DNA from: Vibrio parahaemolyticus
GTDB lineage: Bacteria; Pseudomonadota; Gammaproteobacteria; Enterobacterales; Vibrionaceae
DNA length: 64,000 nucleotides
Reading direction: 5' to 3'
Assembly: GCF_900460535.1 (NCBI RefSeq)
Contig: NZ_UHIL01000001.1
Coordinates: 3,038,001 to 3,102,000 of the forward strand
The notes under the pieces are model-generated. The model saw only the letters and a program-made list of their open reading frames with translations, did no database searches and was not told the origin of the DNA. Shown here piece after piece: positions 39,196 to 49,893 of this stretch; the first letter of the stretch is position 1; the number at the start of each line of letters is the position of its first letter. The translations under genes were made by a program, and so were the position numbers.

Positions 39196-41076
39196 ATGAG
39201 AAATACCATTAAGTTAAAAATCCAGATTGCTATCGCAGTTATTATCGCCATCGTAAGTGGCGTTCAAGCTTGGGTTTCCGTTAATCAACTTCACGAAGAA
39301 ACCACATCCACACTCAACCGAGAAATACAGAATATTTCTGAGTCGACTAACCGTTATATCAGCGATTGGCTCTCAATTCGTAGCGATATGATGTTGGCTA
39401 ACGAACAAATCATCGCCAGTTCTGATGATGCAGATCGCGAGTTATTGCTGACCAAACGCGCGGGGAAATTTCTCTCTGTTTACGCAGGGTTCTCTGACGG
39501 CGCTATTGCCTACGGCGATAAAAGCGAATCATGGCCATCCGATTACGACCCTCGAACTCGCCCTTGGTATCAAGACGCGATGGCACAATCTGGGCTGATC
39601 ATTACCGAGCCATACCAAGACTTTGATGGCAGTATTGTGGTTAGCTTTGCCAAAGCGTTTAACCAAAACAAACAAGGCGTCTTGGCCGCTGACTTGGCCG
39701 TCACAGACATCATCAACGAAGTGTTGAATATCCAATTGGATAACAACGGCTTCGCGTTCTTGGTGGATGGCAACAATAACCTCGTCGCTTATAAAGATGA
39801 AAAGCTCAGCCAGAAACCGCTCACCACGTTAAATCCAGAACTGACGCGCGATAAAATGGCCAACTTGGCACAACACGCGAAGCTAGAAACAATCACGTGG
39901 CCAAAACAAGGCGACCAACTGATTTATGTTGCTCAAGTCCCTAACACCGATTGGTCTCTGGGCGTTGTGCAAGACAAACAAATGGCTTTTGCATCCGTTT
40001 CGGAGCAAGTGACCTTTACTGCCATTGCTTCAATCGTGATGTATTTGATCATCGCTGCCATCAGCACTTACGTGATCACTCGCCTACTACGTCCACTGCA
40101 AACTTTGTCGGATGCACTCTCTGAACTGTCACAAGGTGAAGGTGATTTGACGCAGCGCATCGAGATTGAACGCATGGATGAAATTGGTGAACTGGCCACG
40201 CACGTCAACCAGTTCCTTGCTCAGATGCAATCAATGCTAAAAAACATCGTCGAAAACAGTCAGCAGTTGTCAGAACAAGCACAACAGGCGAATGAACTCT
40301 CAGCCATGGCGGCAGGACGCGTTGAGCACCAACAAAATGACGTAAACCAAATTGCTACGGCCATTCATGAAATGTCGGCAACCGCTGCAGAAGTCGCAAG
40401 TCATGCAGAATTGACCGCAAGTGCATCCCAAAACTCCGCATCTGCGTGTGTGGAAGGTCAAAGCGTTATTCAGAAAAACCGAGAAGCGATTGTGTCGCTT
40501 GCTGAGCAAGTGAGTGATGCGGCAAATGTGATTTCTGAACTGGAAGCGAACACCCAAAGCATCAACCAAATTTTGTCTACGATTCAGGGCATTGCTGAGC
40601 AAACCAACCTGCTCGCTCTCAATGCAGCCATCGAAGCAGCACGCGCGGGTGAACAAGGACGCGGATTTGCCGTGGTAGCGGATGAAGTACGTGTACTTAG
40701 CCAACGCACTCATGGCTCAACAGAAGAAATCCGTACCATGATTGAAACGCTGCAAAGCAATACCAAGCTTGCCGTAAACAGCATGCAAGCCAGCACTAGC
40801 TTGGCAGATACCAGCGTGGATTACGCACAGCAAGCGCACGACAGTCTAACCAGCATCACCAACTCTATCACTGAGATTAATGATATGGCGATGCAGATTG
40901 CGAGCGCAGCAGAAGAGCAGCGAGCGGTAAGTGAAGACATCAGCCGCAATACTCAAGGCATCAAAGACGATGCAGATGTCATTGCTGAGCAATCACTGAA
41001 AAGCAGTGAAGGCGCACGCAGAATGTTCAACACAGCGAACACCATGCGAGAAAACATCAGTCGCTTTAAAGTGTAA
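39196..41076 (+). CDS. Methyl-accepting chemotaxis protein, Cache sensor type
   Basis: This 626-residue chemoreceptor has an N-terminal membrane helix (about 7-28) and a periplasmic Cache-type sensor domain at about 35-275. The sensor has the [11 protein letters not shown] motif typical of dCache domains, which often bind amino acids or carboxylates. A second membrane helix lies at about 280-300, then a HAMP domain to about 355. The cytoplasmic signalling hairpin carries the invariant core [20 protein letters not shown]. No ligand can be named. The gene lies between two transporters, and a terminator follows. Confidence 0.95.
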   Translation: MRNTIKLKIQIAIAVIIAIVSGVQAWVSVNQLHEETTSTLNREIQNISESTNRYISDWLSIRSDMMLANEQIIASSDDADRELLLTKRAGKFLSVYAGFSDGAIAYGDKSESWPSDYDPRTRPWYQDAMAQSGLIITEPYQDFDGSIVVSFAKAFNQNKQGVLAADLAVTDIINEVLNIQLDNNGFAFLVDGNNNLVAYKDEKLSQKPLTTLNPELTRDKMANLAQHAKLETITWPKQGDQLIYVAQVPNTDWSLGVVQDKQMAFASVSEQVTFTAIASIVMYLIIAAISTYVITRLLRPLQTLSDALSELSQGEGDLTQRIEIERMDEIGELATHVNQFLAQMQSMLKNIVENSQQLSEQAQQANELSAMAAGRVEHQQNDVNQIATAIHEMSATAAEVASHAELTASASQNSASACVEGQSVIQKNREAIVSLAEQVSDAANVISELEANTQSINQILSTIQGIAEQTNLLALNAAIEAARAGEQGRGFAVVADEVRVLSQRTHGSTEEIRTMIETLQSNTKLAVNSMQASTSLADTSVDYAQQAHDSLTSITNSITEINDMAMQIASAAEEQRAVSEDISRNTQGIKDDADVIAEQSLKSSEGARRMFNTANTMRENISRFKV

Positions 41077-41085
41077 ACCGCCCCG

Positions 41086-41114
41086 AAAAAGCAGCTCCCA
41101 GAGCTGCTTTTTTA
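41086..41114 (+). terminator. Terminator of the chemoreceptor gene
   Basis: AAAAAGCAGCTC and GAGCTGCTTTTT form a stem with a 3-base loop and a T-run. Confidence 0.9.
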
Positions 41115-41232
41115 TTGATGTTATCTAGCCCTTTAACTTCCCAATAATAAATAAAAAAATGATGGCATTGCTCGTGGCATTTCATGCATATTAAGAGCCC
41201 TCAACCCTATTCAACAAGGACGTCTATCAATC

Positions 41233-42120
41233 ATGGGTTACGAATGGCTTGCTCTGTGCGCTGCCTTTTTATGGGCGGTTTCCAGCCTGATTTCGGTTAT
41301 TCCTGCGCAGCATCTGGGTGCCTTTTCTTACAGTCGTTGGCGGATGGGCTGCACAGCCGTGATTTTGTCGACCATGGCGTGGATAACCGGCGGTTGGCTA
41401 AGTGTGTCTTGGGAACACATTACGCCGATGATGGCATCCGGATTGATAGGGATCTTCATTGGCGACACCGCACTGTTTGCTTGTTTGAATCGCATGGGGC
41501 CAAGGCAAGCGGGCCTGTTGTTTTCCTGTCATGCCGTGTTTTCCACCATCTTAGGTTATTTCCTGTTTAGCGAAAGCATGACGGCCATTGAACTGCTTGG
41601 TTCTGCACTGGTGTTTAGCGGTGTGGTGATGGCGATATTCTTTGGCCGACGCGGACAAACTAACAATGTGCTAGAGGAAATCAAAGGCAACATTTGGGTT
41701 GGAGTCTCACTCGGCCTTACCGCTGCAATATGTCAGGCGCTCGGTGGCATTATTGCTAAACCGGTCATGCAAACCAGTGTCGACCCAATCGCTGCATCGG
41801 CAATTCGAATGATCAGCGCGTTCGTTGCGCACTGCTTATTACTTATCGTTGGAGTAAAAGTTGCTCGCTCCACCCAACGCATTACTTGGCGTGTTTTTGG
41901 CATTACGGCGTTGAATGGCTTTCTCGCGATGGCCGTAGGAATGACGTTAATTCTTTACGCGCTGCGCGAAGGGAACGTAGGTATGGTTGCTCTGCTATCT
42001 TCAACCACGCCAATCATGTTGCTACCGCTGCTCTGGGTTTACACTAAACGCCGACCAAACCGATTTGCTTGGTTGGGCGCGGCCCTAGCGGTGATTGGTG
42101 CGGGGATTTTAGTTCAGTAA
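41233..42120 (+). CDS. EamA (DMT) family transporter
   Basis: This 295-residue protein has ten predicted membrane helices in two EamA repeats (about 5-138 and 150-294), the standard drug/metabolite transporter layout. The first repeat contains YSRWRMG and the second SAIRMISAF, typical internal-repeat positions. Such proteins export or import small metabolites; the substrate is unknown. The ribosome binding site is weak (AAGGA 14 bases before the ATG). It is convergent with gpmI and shares a bidirectional terminator. Confidence 0.88.
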   Translation: MGYEWLALCAAFLWAVSSLISVIPAQHLGAFSYSRWRMGCTAVILSTMAWITGGWLSVSWEHITPMMASGLIGIFIGDTALFACLNRMGPRQAGLLFSCHAVFSTILGYFLFSESMTAIELLGSALVFSGVVMAIFFGRRGQTNNVLEEIKGNIWVGVSLGLTAAICQALGGIIAKPVMQTSVDPIAASAIRMISAFVAHCLLLIVGVKVARSTQRITWRVFGITALNGFLAMAVGMTLILYALREGNVGMVALLSSTTPIMLLPLLWVYTKRRPNRFAWLGAALAVIGAGILVQ

Positions 42121-42152
42121 TCTTACAAACCAGTCCCTATTACCAGACACAA

Positions 42153-42180
42153 AAAAGCCCGAGTTTATACTCGGGCTTTT
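42153..42180. terminator. Bidirectional terminator between the EamA gene and gpmI
   Basis: AAAAGCCCGAGT and ACTCGGGCTTTT form a 12-bp stem with a TTAT loop between convergent genes. Confidence 0.93.
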
Positions 42181-42202
42181 GTCATTCTGAGTCGTCAGTT
42201 AA

Positions 42203-43735
42203 TTACTTAACTAGCACATCACCAGACATTTCAGCAGGGATTTCTAGACCCGCTAGAGAAAGCATTGTTGGTGCAAGGTCAGACAGTTTACCGCCTTCTT
42301 TGAACTCAACCGCTTTGTCACCTACGTAGATTAGAGGCACTGGTAGGTTAGTGTGTGCAGTGTGAACGCCGCCAGTTTCAGGGTCGATCATCATTTCTGC
42401 GTTACCGTGGTCCGCAGTGATCAGTAGCTGACCGCCAACTTCTTTGATTGCTTCAACTACTTTGCCTACGCTTTCGTCTAGTGCTTCGATCGCTTTTTCA
42501 GCCGCTTCGTAAACACCAGTGTGGCCAACCATATCTGCGTTAGGGTAGTTACAGATGATTGTGTCGTACTTACCAGACTTGATAGCCGCAACCAATTTCT
42601 CAGTTAGCTCTGGAGAGCTCATTTCTGGTTGTAGGTCGTAAGTCGCTACTTTTGGAGAAGCAACCAATTGACGCTCTTCGCCTTCAAATTCGTTCTCAAC
42701 ACCACCGTTGAAGAAGAAAGTAACGTGCGCGTATTTCTCTGTTTCAGAGATACGTAGCTGAGTTTGACCTTGCTTAGATAGCCATTCACCGTACGTGTTT
42801 TCTAGAGACGCTGGTGGGAATGCTGTTGCTAGAGGGATATCTGCCGCGTATTGAGTCAGCATCACGAAGTTGATTGCTGGGAATACTGCACGCTCAAAAC
42901 CGTCAAAACTAGGAACGAATGCACGTGTGATTTGACGTGCACGGTCAGCACGGTAGTTCATGAAGATAACCGCATCACCGTCTTGCATGATTGCGTCTTC
43001 TTGACCTTCTGCTTTAATCGCCGTTGCTTTCACGAACTCGTCGTTTTCGTCACGAGCGTAAGCCGCTTCAAGACCAGCAACAGCCGTTTCTGCTGTGAAT
43101 TCAGCTTTAGCTTGGGTTAGTAGATCGTATGCAACTTGTACACGTTCCCAGTTGTTGTCACGGTCCATTGCGTAGTAACGACCAACTAGAGAAGCAACGC
43201 GGCCTTTACCTAGTTTCGCGAATAGATCTTGGAAACGTTGTAGCGAGTTTTCTGCACTGCGTGGTGGTGTGTCACGACCGTCTAGGAAACAGTGTAGGTA
43301 GATTTTTTCAGCGCCACGAGCTGCCGCCATTTCAACCGCTGCGTAGATGTGATCTTCGTGAGAGTGTACGCCACCTGGAGACATAAGACCCATGATGTGT
43401 ACTGCTTTTTCTGCTTTCACTGCAGCGTCGATAGCTTCCACTAGAGCAGGCGTTTGTTCGAACTCACCATCAGCAATTGATTTAGTGATACGAGTTAGAT
43501 CTTGGTATACAACGCGACCTGCGCCAATGTTAGTGTGACCAACTTCTGAGTTACCCATTTGACCATCAGGAAGGCCAACATCCATGCCTGAAGCAGAGAT
43601 TAGAGTATGTGGGTTGTTCGCAATCAGAGCATCCATTACTGGTGTTTTCGCATTCGCAATTGCGTTACTTGCTGTGTCTTCACGGTAACCGTAACCGTCA
43701 AGGATAACTAGAGCCAGTGGCTTCTTAGCTGACAT
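42203..43735 (-). CDS. gpmI: 2,3-bisphosphoglycerate-independent phosphoglycerate mutase
   Basis: This 510-residue enzyme has the alkaline-phosphatase-like metal site (LDGYG with D13) and the phosphoserine nucleophile S63 in [14 protein letters not shown]. Additional metal-binding motifs are HSHEDH-like GVHSHEDH and [10 protein letters not shown]. It interconverts 3- and 2-phosphoglycerate using two manganese ions. It is monocistronic by position, with a 548-base gap upstream. Codon use looks optimised, as expected for a glycolytic gene. Confidence 0.97.
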   Translation of the reverse strand: MSAKKPLALVILDGYGYREDTASNAIANAKTPVMDALIANNPHTLISASGMDVGLPDGQMGNSEVGHTNIGAGRVVYQDLTRITKSIADGEFEQTPALVEAIDAAVKAEKAVHIMGLMSPGGVHSHEDHIYAAVEMAAARGAEKIYLHCFLDGRDTPPRSAENSLQRFQDLFAKLGKGRVASLVGRYYAMDRDNNWERVQVAYDLLTQAKAEFTAETAVAGLEAAYARDENDEFVKATAIKAEGQEDAIMQDGDAVIFMNYRADRARQITRAFVPSFDGFERAVFPAINFVMLTQYAADIPLATAFPPASLENTYGEWLSKQGQTQLRISETEKYAHVTFFFNGGVENEFEGEERQLVASPKVATYDLQPEMSSPELTEKLVAAIKSGKYDTIICNYPNADMVGHTGVYEAAEKAIEALDESVGKVVEAIKEVGGQLLITADHGNAEMMIDPETGGVHTAHTNLPVPLIYVGDKAVEFKEGGKLSDLAPTMLSLAGLEIPAEMSGDVLVK

Positions 43736-44283
43736 AGTGATGACCTCATCAAATTTAAGTAACTTTTGGCGTAGGGCTTCGCTGCCCTATCTAACCTTGA
43801 AACAAAACTAGCGTAATTTTACTACACTTTTTAACCAAAACTGTAGGTTAAGATCAAATAATGTTTGCGATTTAATGTTGCTATCTTACAAGTTAGCGAG
43901 CAACCAAGCGTCACCAACAAACGTGTTCCACAAGCATAGTCATTCCCAATACGCTTTGTACACCCAAGCCAACATTCGATGGCGCGCCTCTCAACGTTGC
44001 CACAAAACTGTCAAAACGGTCTGCTTTTAGAGCGCTCAACATAACTGGCTGAGGATAGGTTCTATTGTTCTCTTTTCTTAGCAAAACAGAAGTCACTTAG
44101 ACCGATTACTTCGATAGGGAAAAGTGATGAATAAGGATAGGAGAAGAGATGCGATAACAAGGACGTAGCGAGTTTATAGAGATCTCAATTATTCGTTAGA
44201 AAATTTTAACCCTCTCGCCTAAGAGGCTTAACCCCGCTATACTCCTGCTTTATTTTTCCGCCAACAGCGTAAGAGCTCAAGAC
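43736..44283. other. Long divergent region between gpmI and the rhodanese gene
   Basis: This 548-base stretch carries both promoters. A CCTCT/AGAGG hairpin at about 44212-44227 precedes a TATACT box near 44238. A 61-codon frame on the minus strand (43911-44096) starts with GTG, has no ribosome binding site and resembles nothing known to me, so I do not call it. Confidence 0.45.
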
Positions 44284-44718
44284 ATGCAAGAGTACATTGA
44301 ATTTTTCCAACAGAACATGATTCTATCTTTGGTTTGGGTAGGTCTTCTTGTCGCATTTATCATGAACATCGTGAAGTCAGCGACGGCAGCATACAAAGAA
44401 ATCAACGTAAACCAACTGACTCACCTAATGAACCGTGAAAACGGCGTTGTTGTGGATATCCGCACAAAAGATGAGTTCAAAAAAGGTCATATCACCGACT
44501 CACTTCACATTTTACCTTCAGACATCAAAGCTGGTAACTTGGGTAGCCTTGAAAACCATAAATCAGACCCAATCATTGTTGTATGCAAGACGGGCCAAAC
44601 CGCTCAAGAAAGCGCGAACCTTCTAGTAAAAGCGGGCTTTGAAAAAGTTAGCCTACTTAAGAATGGTTTGATTGCATGGAACGAAGCAAACCTACCTTTA
44701 GTTCGTGGTAAAAAGTAG
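44284..44718 (+). CDS. Membrane-anchored rhodanese-like protein (YibN type)
   Basis: This 144-residue protein has an N-terminal membrane helix (about 13-31) and a single cytoplasmic rhodanese domain. The active-site loop VVCKTGQTAQ contains Cys101, which can carry a persulfide. It matches YibN, whose gene precedes secB and gpsA in enterobacteria. E. coli YibN has been linked to the YidC membrane insertase. Sulfur transfer is inferred from the domain only. secB follows after 224 bases on the same strand. Confidence 0.88.
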   Translation: MQEYIEFFQQNMILSLVWVGLLVAFIMNIVKSATAAYKEINVNQLTHLMNRENGVVVDIRTKDEFKKGHITDSLHILPSDIKAGNLGSLENHKSDPIIVVCKTGQTAQESANLLVKAGFEKVSLLKNGLIAWNEANLPLVRGKK

Positions 44719-44942
44719 GAACGTGGCAAAAACTAAGGTACGCATTTAAACGCGATTTTGCCAAGCCTCGTGGATATAAAACTGAGCAAATAGAAAGCAG
44801 TTGAAGCCCTAAGTTGTGACGCTTTGCACGTAATACACGCTTCATCTAGTCAAGGTACATTTGCTCAGTTAGTCTCAGGACAAACCAAATTTCTGAGTTT
44901 AGGCGTTTCTAGACTCAACAAATGTTTATTAAGGATTTAAAA

Positions 44943-45407
44943 ATGGCTGAAGCAGCACCTCAAGAAGCACAACAAAACTTCGCAATTCAACGCATCTTCC
45001 TAAAAGACGTTTCTTTCGAAGCGCCAAACTCTCCAGTAATCTTCCAAAAAGAATGGAACCCAGACGTTAAACTAGACCTAGACACTCAAAGCCGTGAGCT
45101 TGGTGAAGGCGTTTACGAAGTGGTTCTACGTCTAACTGTGACTGTGAAGAACGAAGAAGAAACTGCGTTCCTATGTGAAGTTCAACAAGGTGGTATCTTC
45201 ACTGCTGAGCAAATGGAAGCTGGTCAACTAGCACATTGCCTAGGTGCATTCTGCCCGAACATCCTATTCCCTTACGCTCGTGAAACTATCTCAAGCCTAG
45301 TTGTTAAAGGTACGTTCCCTCAACTGAACCTAGCGCCAGTTAACTTCGACGCGCTATTCATGAACTACCTACAACAGCAAGCTCAACAAGGCGAAGCTCA
45401 AGCGTAA
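44943..45407 (+). CDS. secB: Protein-export chaperone SecB
   Basis: Starting at 44943 the protein is 154 residues, the family norm; a start seven codons earlier is possible but TAAGGATTT fits this ATG. SecB is a tetramer that keeps preproteins unfolded and hands them to SecA. The segments [25 protein letters not shown] and [15 protein letters not shown] are strongly conserved. It is flanked by the YibN-like gene and gpsA as in E. coli. Two hairpins follow. Confidence 0.97.
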   Translation: MAEAAPQEAQQNFAIQRIFLKDVSFEAPNSPVIFQKEWNPDVKLDLDTQSRELGEGVYEVVLRLTVTVKNEEETAFLCEVQQGGIFTAEQMEAGQLAHCLGAFCPNILFPYARETISSLVVKGTFPQLNLAPVNFDALFMNYLQQQAQQGEAQA

Positions 45408-45421
45408 TTCACGTTTTGTAA

Positions 45422-45451
45422 GTGACGAACAGCCATAAGCGCTTTCGTCAC
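45422..45451 (+). other. First hairpin after secB
   Basis: GTGACGAA and TTCGTCAC form an 8-bp stem with a 14-base loop, 14 bases after the stop codon. It has no T-run; a terminator follows. Confidence 0.45.
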
Positions 45452-45461
45452 CGACTCGAAG

Positions 45462-45505
45462 AAAATGCACATAGCGTCTACCATCCGATGCAATGTGCAT
45501 TTTTT
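45462..45505 (+). terminator. Terminator of secB
   Basis: AAAATGCACAT and ATGTGCATTTT form an 11-bp stem around a 20-base loop, followed by a T-run. Confidence 0.75.
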
Positions 45506-45603
45506 ATTTCTGACAAAAGTTCCTAGTTCCTAATCCCTAGAGAGCGTAAAATCTGGTGATTATGAACTAGATTCTACTAGTAGAAAGACAATTAGGCGGT
45601 AGC

Positions 45604-46641
45604 ATGACACAAGCAAATACAAACAATGCTTACGGTAAAGACATCGCAATGACTGTAATTGGCGCAGGCTCATACGGTACTTCTCTAGCGATCTCCCTCG
45701 CGCGCAATGGTGCGAACGTTGTCCTTTGGGGACACGAGTCTGAGCACATGGCTCGCTTAGAGGCGGATCGCGCGAACCACGCATTTTTACCAGGTGTTGA
45801 TTTCCCAGAAAGCTTGATTATTGAATCGGATTTAGAAAAAGCCGTTCAAGCAAGCCGTGACTTGTTAGTTGTGGTTCCAAGCCATGTCTTTGGCATCGTG
45901 CTTAACAGCTGCAAACCGTTCCTGCGTGAAGATTCGCGTATCTGTTGGGCAACCAAAGGTCTTGAACCTGAAACTGGCCGACTGCTCAAAGACGTCGCGT
46001 ACGACATCATCGGTGAGAACTACTCGCTGGCCGTTCTATCTGGCCCAACGTTCGCGAAAGAGCTCGCGATGGGTCTACCAACTGCGATTTCCGTTGCCTC
46101 TCCAGATGCAGAGTTCGTGGCGGATCTGCAAGAGAAAATCCACTGTAGCAAAACCTTCCGCGTGTACGCGAACAACGACTTCATCGGCATGCAACTTGGC
46201 GGTGCAGTGAAAAACGTTATCGCAATTGGCGCAGGTATGTCAGACGGCATCGGTTTTGGTGCAAACGCACGTACTGCGTTGATTACCCGTGGCTTGGCTG
46301 AAATGAGCCGCCTTGGCGCTGCACTTGGTGCCAAACCAGAAACCTTCATGGGTATGGCTGGTTTAGGTGACTTGGTTCTTACGTGTACTGACAACCAGTC
46401 ACGTAACCGCCGCTTTGGTTTAGCTCTCGGCCAAGGTAAAGACGTTGACACGGCACAAGAAGAAATTGGCCAAGTCGTAGAAGGCTACCGCAACACGAAA
46501 GAAGTATGGATGCTCTCCCAACGCATGGGCGTTGAGATGCCGATTGTTGACCAAATTTATCAAGTATTGTATCAAGGAAAAGATGCACGCCTGGCAGCGC
46601 AAGATTTACTTGCTCGTGACAAAAAAGCCGAAGGAAAGTAG
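45604..46641 (+). CDS. gpsA: Glycerol-3-phosphate dehydrogenase [NAD(P)+]
   Basis: This 345-residue enzyme has the Rossmann motif [11 protein letters not shown] near residue 19 and the catalytic-lysine region [14 protein letters not shown]. The [11 protein letters not shown] segment is also conserved. It reduces dihydroxyacetone phosphate to sn-glycerol 3-phosphate, the backbone of phospholipids. It follows secB as in enterobacteria, and cysE follows after 78 bases on the same strand. Confidence 0.97.
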   Translation: MTQANTNNAYGKDIAMTVIGAGSYGTSLAISLARNGANVVLWGHESEHMARLEADRANHAFLPGVDFPESLIIESDLEKAVQASRDLLVVVPSHVFGIVLNSCKPFLREDSRICWATKGLEPETGRLLKDVAYDIIGENYSLAVLSGPTFAKELAMGLPTAISVASPDAEFVADLQEKIHCSKTFRVYANNDFIGMQLGGAVKNVIAIGAGMSDGIGFGANARTALITRGLAEMSRLGAALGAKPETFMGMAGLGDLVLTCTDNQSRNRRFGLALGQGKDVDTAQEEIGQVVEGYRNTKEVWMLSQRMGVEMPIVDQIYQVLYQGKDARLAAQDLLARDKKAEGK

Positions 46642-46719
46642 CACTCTACGCACCTTCGCACCTCATCTGAGAAGAATAGAAGTTGTCGGGTCACGGAAGA
46701 ACCACTCAGGATATTGAGA

Positions 46720-47541
46720 ATGAAACACTGCGAAAAACAAAAAGTCTGGAACAAAATTGTCTCAGAAGCCCGTGAAATGTCAGAGCAAGAGCCTATGTTG
46801 GCGAGCTTTTACCACGCAACCATCATCAAGCATGAAAGTTTGTGTGCGGCACTGAGTTACATTTTGGCCAACAAATTAAACACGGCGTCGATGCCAGCAA
46901 TGGCCGTTCGTGAAGTGGTCGAAGAGGCATTTGCCGCAGACCCTACCATCACGGATTTTGCTGCGTGTGACATTTGTGCGACGGTCAACCGCGACCCTGC
47001 TGTTTCCATGTACTCAATGCCATTATTGTATTTGAAAGGTTACCACGCGCTGCAAGGCTATCGCGTGGCAAACTGGTTGTGGAAACAAGGCCGTCATGCC
47101 CTTGCGACGTATTTGCAAAACCAAATTTCTGTAGCGTGTCAGGTAGACATTCACCCAGCAGCACGTATTGGTAGCGGCATCATGCTCGACCATGCGACGG
47201 GCATCGTGATCGGTGAAACTGCGGTGGTTGATAACGATGTGTCGATCCTGCAAGACGTCACCCTAGGTGGTACAGGTAAAGAGTGCGGCGATCGTCACCC
47301 GAAAATCCGTGAAGGCGTGATGATTGGTGCAGGTGCCAAAATTCTTGGTAATATCGAAGTGGGCGAAGGGGCGAAAATCGGCTCTTGCTCCGTAGTATTG
47401 CAAGCGGTGCCACCGCACACGACCGTGGCAGGCGTACCCGCGAAAATCGTTGGTCGACCAAAAACAGACAAACCGTCTCTCGATATGGACCAAGGCTTTA
47501 ACGGTAAATCACAAAGCTTTATCCATGGAGATGGCATTTAA
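46720..47541 (+). CDS. cysE: Serine O-acetyltransferase
   Basis: The ATG at 46720 gives 273 residues, matching Vibrio CysE. A TTG two codons earlier is too close to the AGG ribosome binding site. An N-terminal helical domain (about 1-140) is followed by a left-handed beta helix of hexapeptide repeats (IHPAARIGSGIMLDHATGI onwards). The repeats contain His residues of the acetyl-CoA/serine site and a flexible C-terminal tail that mediates cysteine inhibition. It makes O-acetylserine for cysteine synthesis. It lies between gpsA and envC. Confidence 0.96.
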   Translation: MKHCEKQKVWNKIVSEAREMSEQEPMLASFYHATIIKHESLCAALSYILANKLNTASMPAMAVREVVEEAFAADPTITDFAACDICATVNRDPAVSMYSMPLLYLKGYHALQGYRVANWLWKQGRHALATYLQNQISVACQVDIHPAARIGSGIMLDHATGIVIGETAVVDNDVSILQDVTLGGTGKECGDRHPKIREGVMIGAGAKILGNIEVGEGAKIGSCSVVLQAVPPHTTVAGVPAKIVGRPKTDKPSLDMDQGFNGKSQSFIHGDGI

Positions 47542-47585
47542 CCGTCTTCTGATCCTTTGACAATAATGTGGTAGGTAACTCTCAA

Positions 47586-48713
47586 GTGCGAAAACAAAAT
47601 CACCCAGTGCTCCGCTCGGCTATTTTATTAACTTGTGCTTTATCTGCCACCTATCCCCTCTCTTCTTTCGCCGCTAGTCAGCAAGAGCTCAAAGGCGTTT
47701 CCAGCGAAATCAATCGCCAAAAGAAGGCGCTAACCTCGCAAGAGAAACAGCTTAACGAGCTGCAAAAATCGCTCAAAGACCAAGAGCTTGGCATTTCTAA
47801 GCTGGAGCGAGAAATCAAGCAAACCAAAGCCGACCTTGCTCAAGCAGACAAAAACATCAACAAACTGGAAGAGAAAATCTCCCTCCAAGAAGCCCAGCGC
47901 CAAGCACAAGAGGAAGAGCTCAAGCAGTTGCTGCAAACGTATTACGTGACCGAGCGAGCGAAAGCGAATGGGCACTTATTGAATCAAGGCGTAGAAGAAG
48001 ACCGGATTAGCCAATACTTTCAGCACTTAGCCAAGGCTCGTGCCGAAGTGATTGATGCCATCACCAAAACCACTCAAGAGTTGGCGCACAACAAAAACCA
48101 ACTTGAGCTAGAGAAAGAGCAGATCGAAACCCTGCTCAAGCAGCAATCAGAAAAGCGTACCGCACTGGCCAGTACGCAGTCGAATCGTAAGCAAACGCTG
48201 AACAAAATTCAGAGCAGCATTAAAAACGACAAACGTTACCTTGCTGAGCTACAACGCAATGAAACCCGTCTAAAAGCCGAGATTGCAAAAGCCGCCAAGC
48301 GAAATGCGGTACCAATGGACGGGCTCGGCAAACAGCGCGGCAAACTACCATGGCCACTCAAAGGCAGTGTGTTACATAACTTCGGTACGCGTCAAACCGG
48401 ACAAGTAAACTGGAAAGGTATGGTGCTTTCCGCTAACTATGGTCAACAAGTTAAAGCGGTTTACCCTGGCACAGTCGTATTTGCAGAGTATTTAAGAGGT
48501 TACGGTTTAGTGGTGCTGCTTGATCACGGTAAAGGTGACATGACGCTTTACGGCTACAATCAGGCGTTAACCAAAGAAGAAGGCGATAAAGTCACCGCGG
48601 GCGAAGTGATAGCTCTCGCCGGAGATACAGGCGGGCAGGACCGACCATCACTGTATTTCGAAATCCGCCGTAATAGTGAAGCACAGAACCCGAAGTCTTG
48701 GTTAAAGCGCTGA
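47586..48713 (+). CDS. envC: EnvC-type murein hydrolase activator
   Basis: I prefer the GTG at 47586, with AGGTAAC about ten bases upstream, giving 375 residues. A GTG six codons earlier lacks a ribosome binding site. A signal peptide (AILLTCALSATYPLSSFA) is followed by a long coiled coil (about 35-265) and a degenerate LytM domain (about 275-375). The LytM metal ligands are incomplete: the usual HxH region reads LYFEIR, so it is not a peptidase. EnvC binds FtsEX and activates AmiA and AmiB at the septum; amiB is in this window. A terminator follows. Confidence 0.9.
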   Translation: MRKQNHPVLRSAILLTCALSATYPLSSFAASQQELKGVSSEINRQKKALTSQEKQLNELQKSLKDQELGISKLEREIKQTKADLAQADKNINKLEEKISLQEAQRQAQEEELKQLLQTYYVTERAKANGHLLNQGVEEDRISQYFQHLAKARAEVIDAITKTTQELAHNKNQLELEKEQIETLLKQQSEKRTALASTQSNRKQTLNKIQSSIKNDKRYLAELQRNETRLKAEIAKAAKRNAVPMDGLGKQRGKLPWPLKGSVLHNFGTRQTGQVNWKGMVLSANYGQQVKAVYPGTVVFAEYLRGYGLVVLLDHGKGDMTLYGYNQALTKEEGDKVTAGEVIALAGDTGGQDRPSLYFEIRRNSEAQNPKSWLKR

Positions 48714-48740
48714 TTATCTGACTTATTTACTTGTAGTAAA

Positions 48741-48769
48741 AACAAAGGAGCCACTCGGCTCCTTTGTTG
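48741..48769. terminator. Bidirectional terminator between envC and the DHH gene
   Basis: AACAAAGGAGCC and GGCTCCTTTGTT form a perfect stem with a short loop between convergent genes. Confidence 0.88.
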
Positions 48770-48789
48770 TATTCATATTTTGGAAAATG

Positions 48790-49746
48790 CTATGCATAGT
48801 ACGTTTCGACCGCATCAATAAATGCATTCACATCTTCTTTGCGTAAGGCATTAATACCTGCAGCCGCCTCTCGCCCACCACCTGTCGGGAACTGCCCACA
48901 CACGGCAACAGCACCTTGTTTATTGTTCAATGGTGCACGGAGTGAAACTGTGTAAGTACCATCTGCGTTTTCTGTGAGTACCGCATGCGCAGAGTCTGGA
49001 TTTTGGTTTGCCAGCCAGTTGCCATACACACCGCTGATTCGACGTGATGCAGCCGTGTTTGGTAGCTCAAACAACTTCAATGTGTCGCTTTCATGTGTGG
49101 CTGGTACCGCTTGCGCGGCATCCATGTCTTGTTGGTAAGCCGATTGCAATTGATAGTAAGGCGAGGCTTTATCTTCAATGACTTCGAATGGCGAAATATA
49201 TTGAACCAACGCTCGGTATAAATCCGCAGGATGGAAATGAAGATCGTCGACTTTCGAGCCATAACCGTTGTAGTTGATTAATGTACCGAGCTCTTTTAAC
49301 TGCGCTTTTTGCTCGTTATTAAGTCCGGCTTGATCCGCCAGCGCATCCGCTTTAGCAATCAAGTTATCACCGTAAGCAGCGGTGATCGCCCAAGTATGAA
49401 AGCGTCCTTCCAGCAACTTATCGACAATCAAAGCGGTACACATATTAGCGTCAAGATCGATGTGGGTGTCCAAATTACCGTGTTGAGGAATGTCACCAGC
49501 TTTGTGGTGATCGGCGTAAAACACGTGCGCGCCTTGAGCCAATGCTTGCTCTAAGCCAGCCATGTTCTTTTCCATCGAAATGTCTAACACAGTCAGCTCA
49601 TCACCCGCTTGCACGTCCACTTTTTCCACCAGCTTAATATCGCGCTTTACGCCGGTAATTAATTGGGAATCGATAGGGTCAGCCAAACGCAGTTGTAGAA
49701 GTGCGATGATGCCGTCTGCATCACCATTGAAGATGTCGTAATTCAT
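48790..49746 (-). CDS. DHH-family phosphoesterase-like protein of unknown role
   Basis: This 318-residue protein carries the metal-binding motifs of the DHH superfamily: FNGDADG at residues 6-12, LDISM at 54-58 and ADHHKAG at 78-84. A C-terminal DHHA1-like part contains SLRAPLN and GGGREAAAG, the glycine-rich motif of this domain. Relatives include RecJ, nanoRNases and cyclic-dinucleotide phosphodiesterases. This one lacks other domains, and its substrate is not known to me. It stands alone, convergent with envC and upstream of nothing on its strand. Confidence 0.82.
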   Translation of the reverse strand: MNYDIFNGDADGIIALLQLRLADPIDSQLITGVKRDIKLVEKVDVQAGDELTVLDISMEKNMAGLEQALAQGAHVFYADHHKAGDIPQHGNLDTHIDLDANMCTALIVDKLLEGRFHTWAITAAYGDNLIAKADALADQAGLNNEQKAQLKELGTLINYNGYGSKVDDLHFHPADLYRALVQYISPFEVIEDKASPYYQLQSAYQQDMDAAQAVPATHESDTLKLFELPNTAASRRISGVYGNWLANQNPDSAHAVLTENADGTYTVSLRAPLNNKQGAVAVCGQFPTGGGREAAAGINALRKEDVNAFIDAVETYYA

Positions 49747-49893
49747 TGAGCGATAGTTCCTTTATCGAGAGTCAATCCCTTGAACTAATCGAGGGAGATA
49801 GTCGTCTTATTGTGCGTAGCAAGTATGACAAGTCAACTCAAGGCGCGACTCGAAAATGAGAGTGACTCTCGAAATATTGAAGCAAGTGACCGA

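Noticed and set aside
43911..44096. 61-codon minus-strand open frame in the gpmI gap
   Set aside because: GTG start without ribosome binding site and no recognisable similarity.
44815..44830. CRP-like sequence before secB
   Set aside because: One half site is good (TGTGA) but the other matches only three of five bases.
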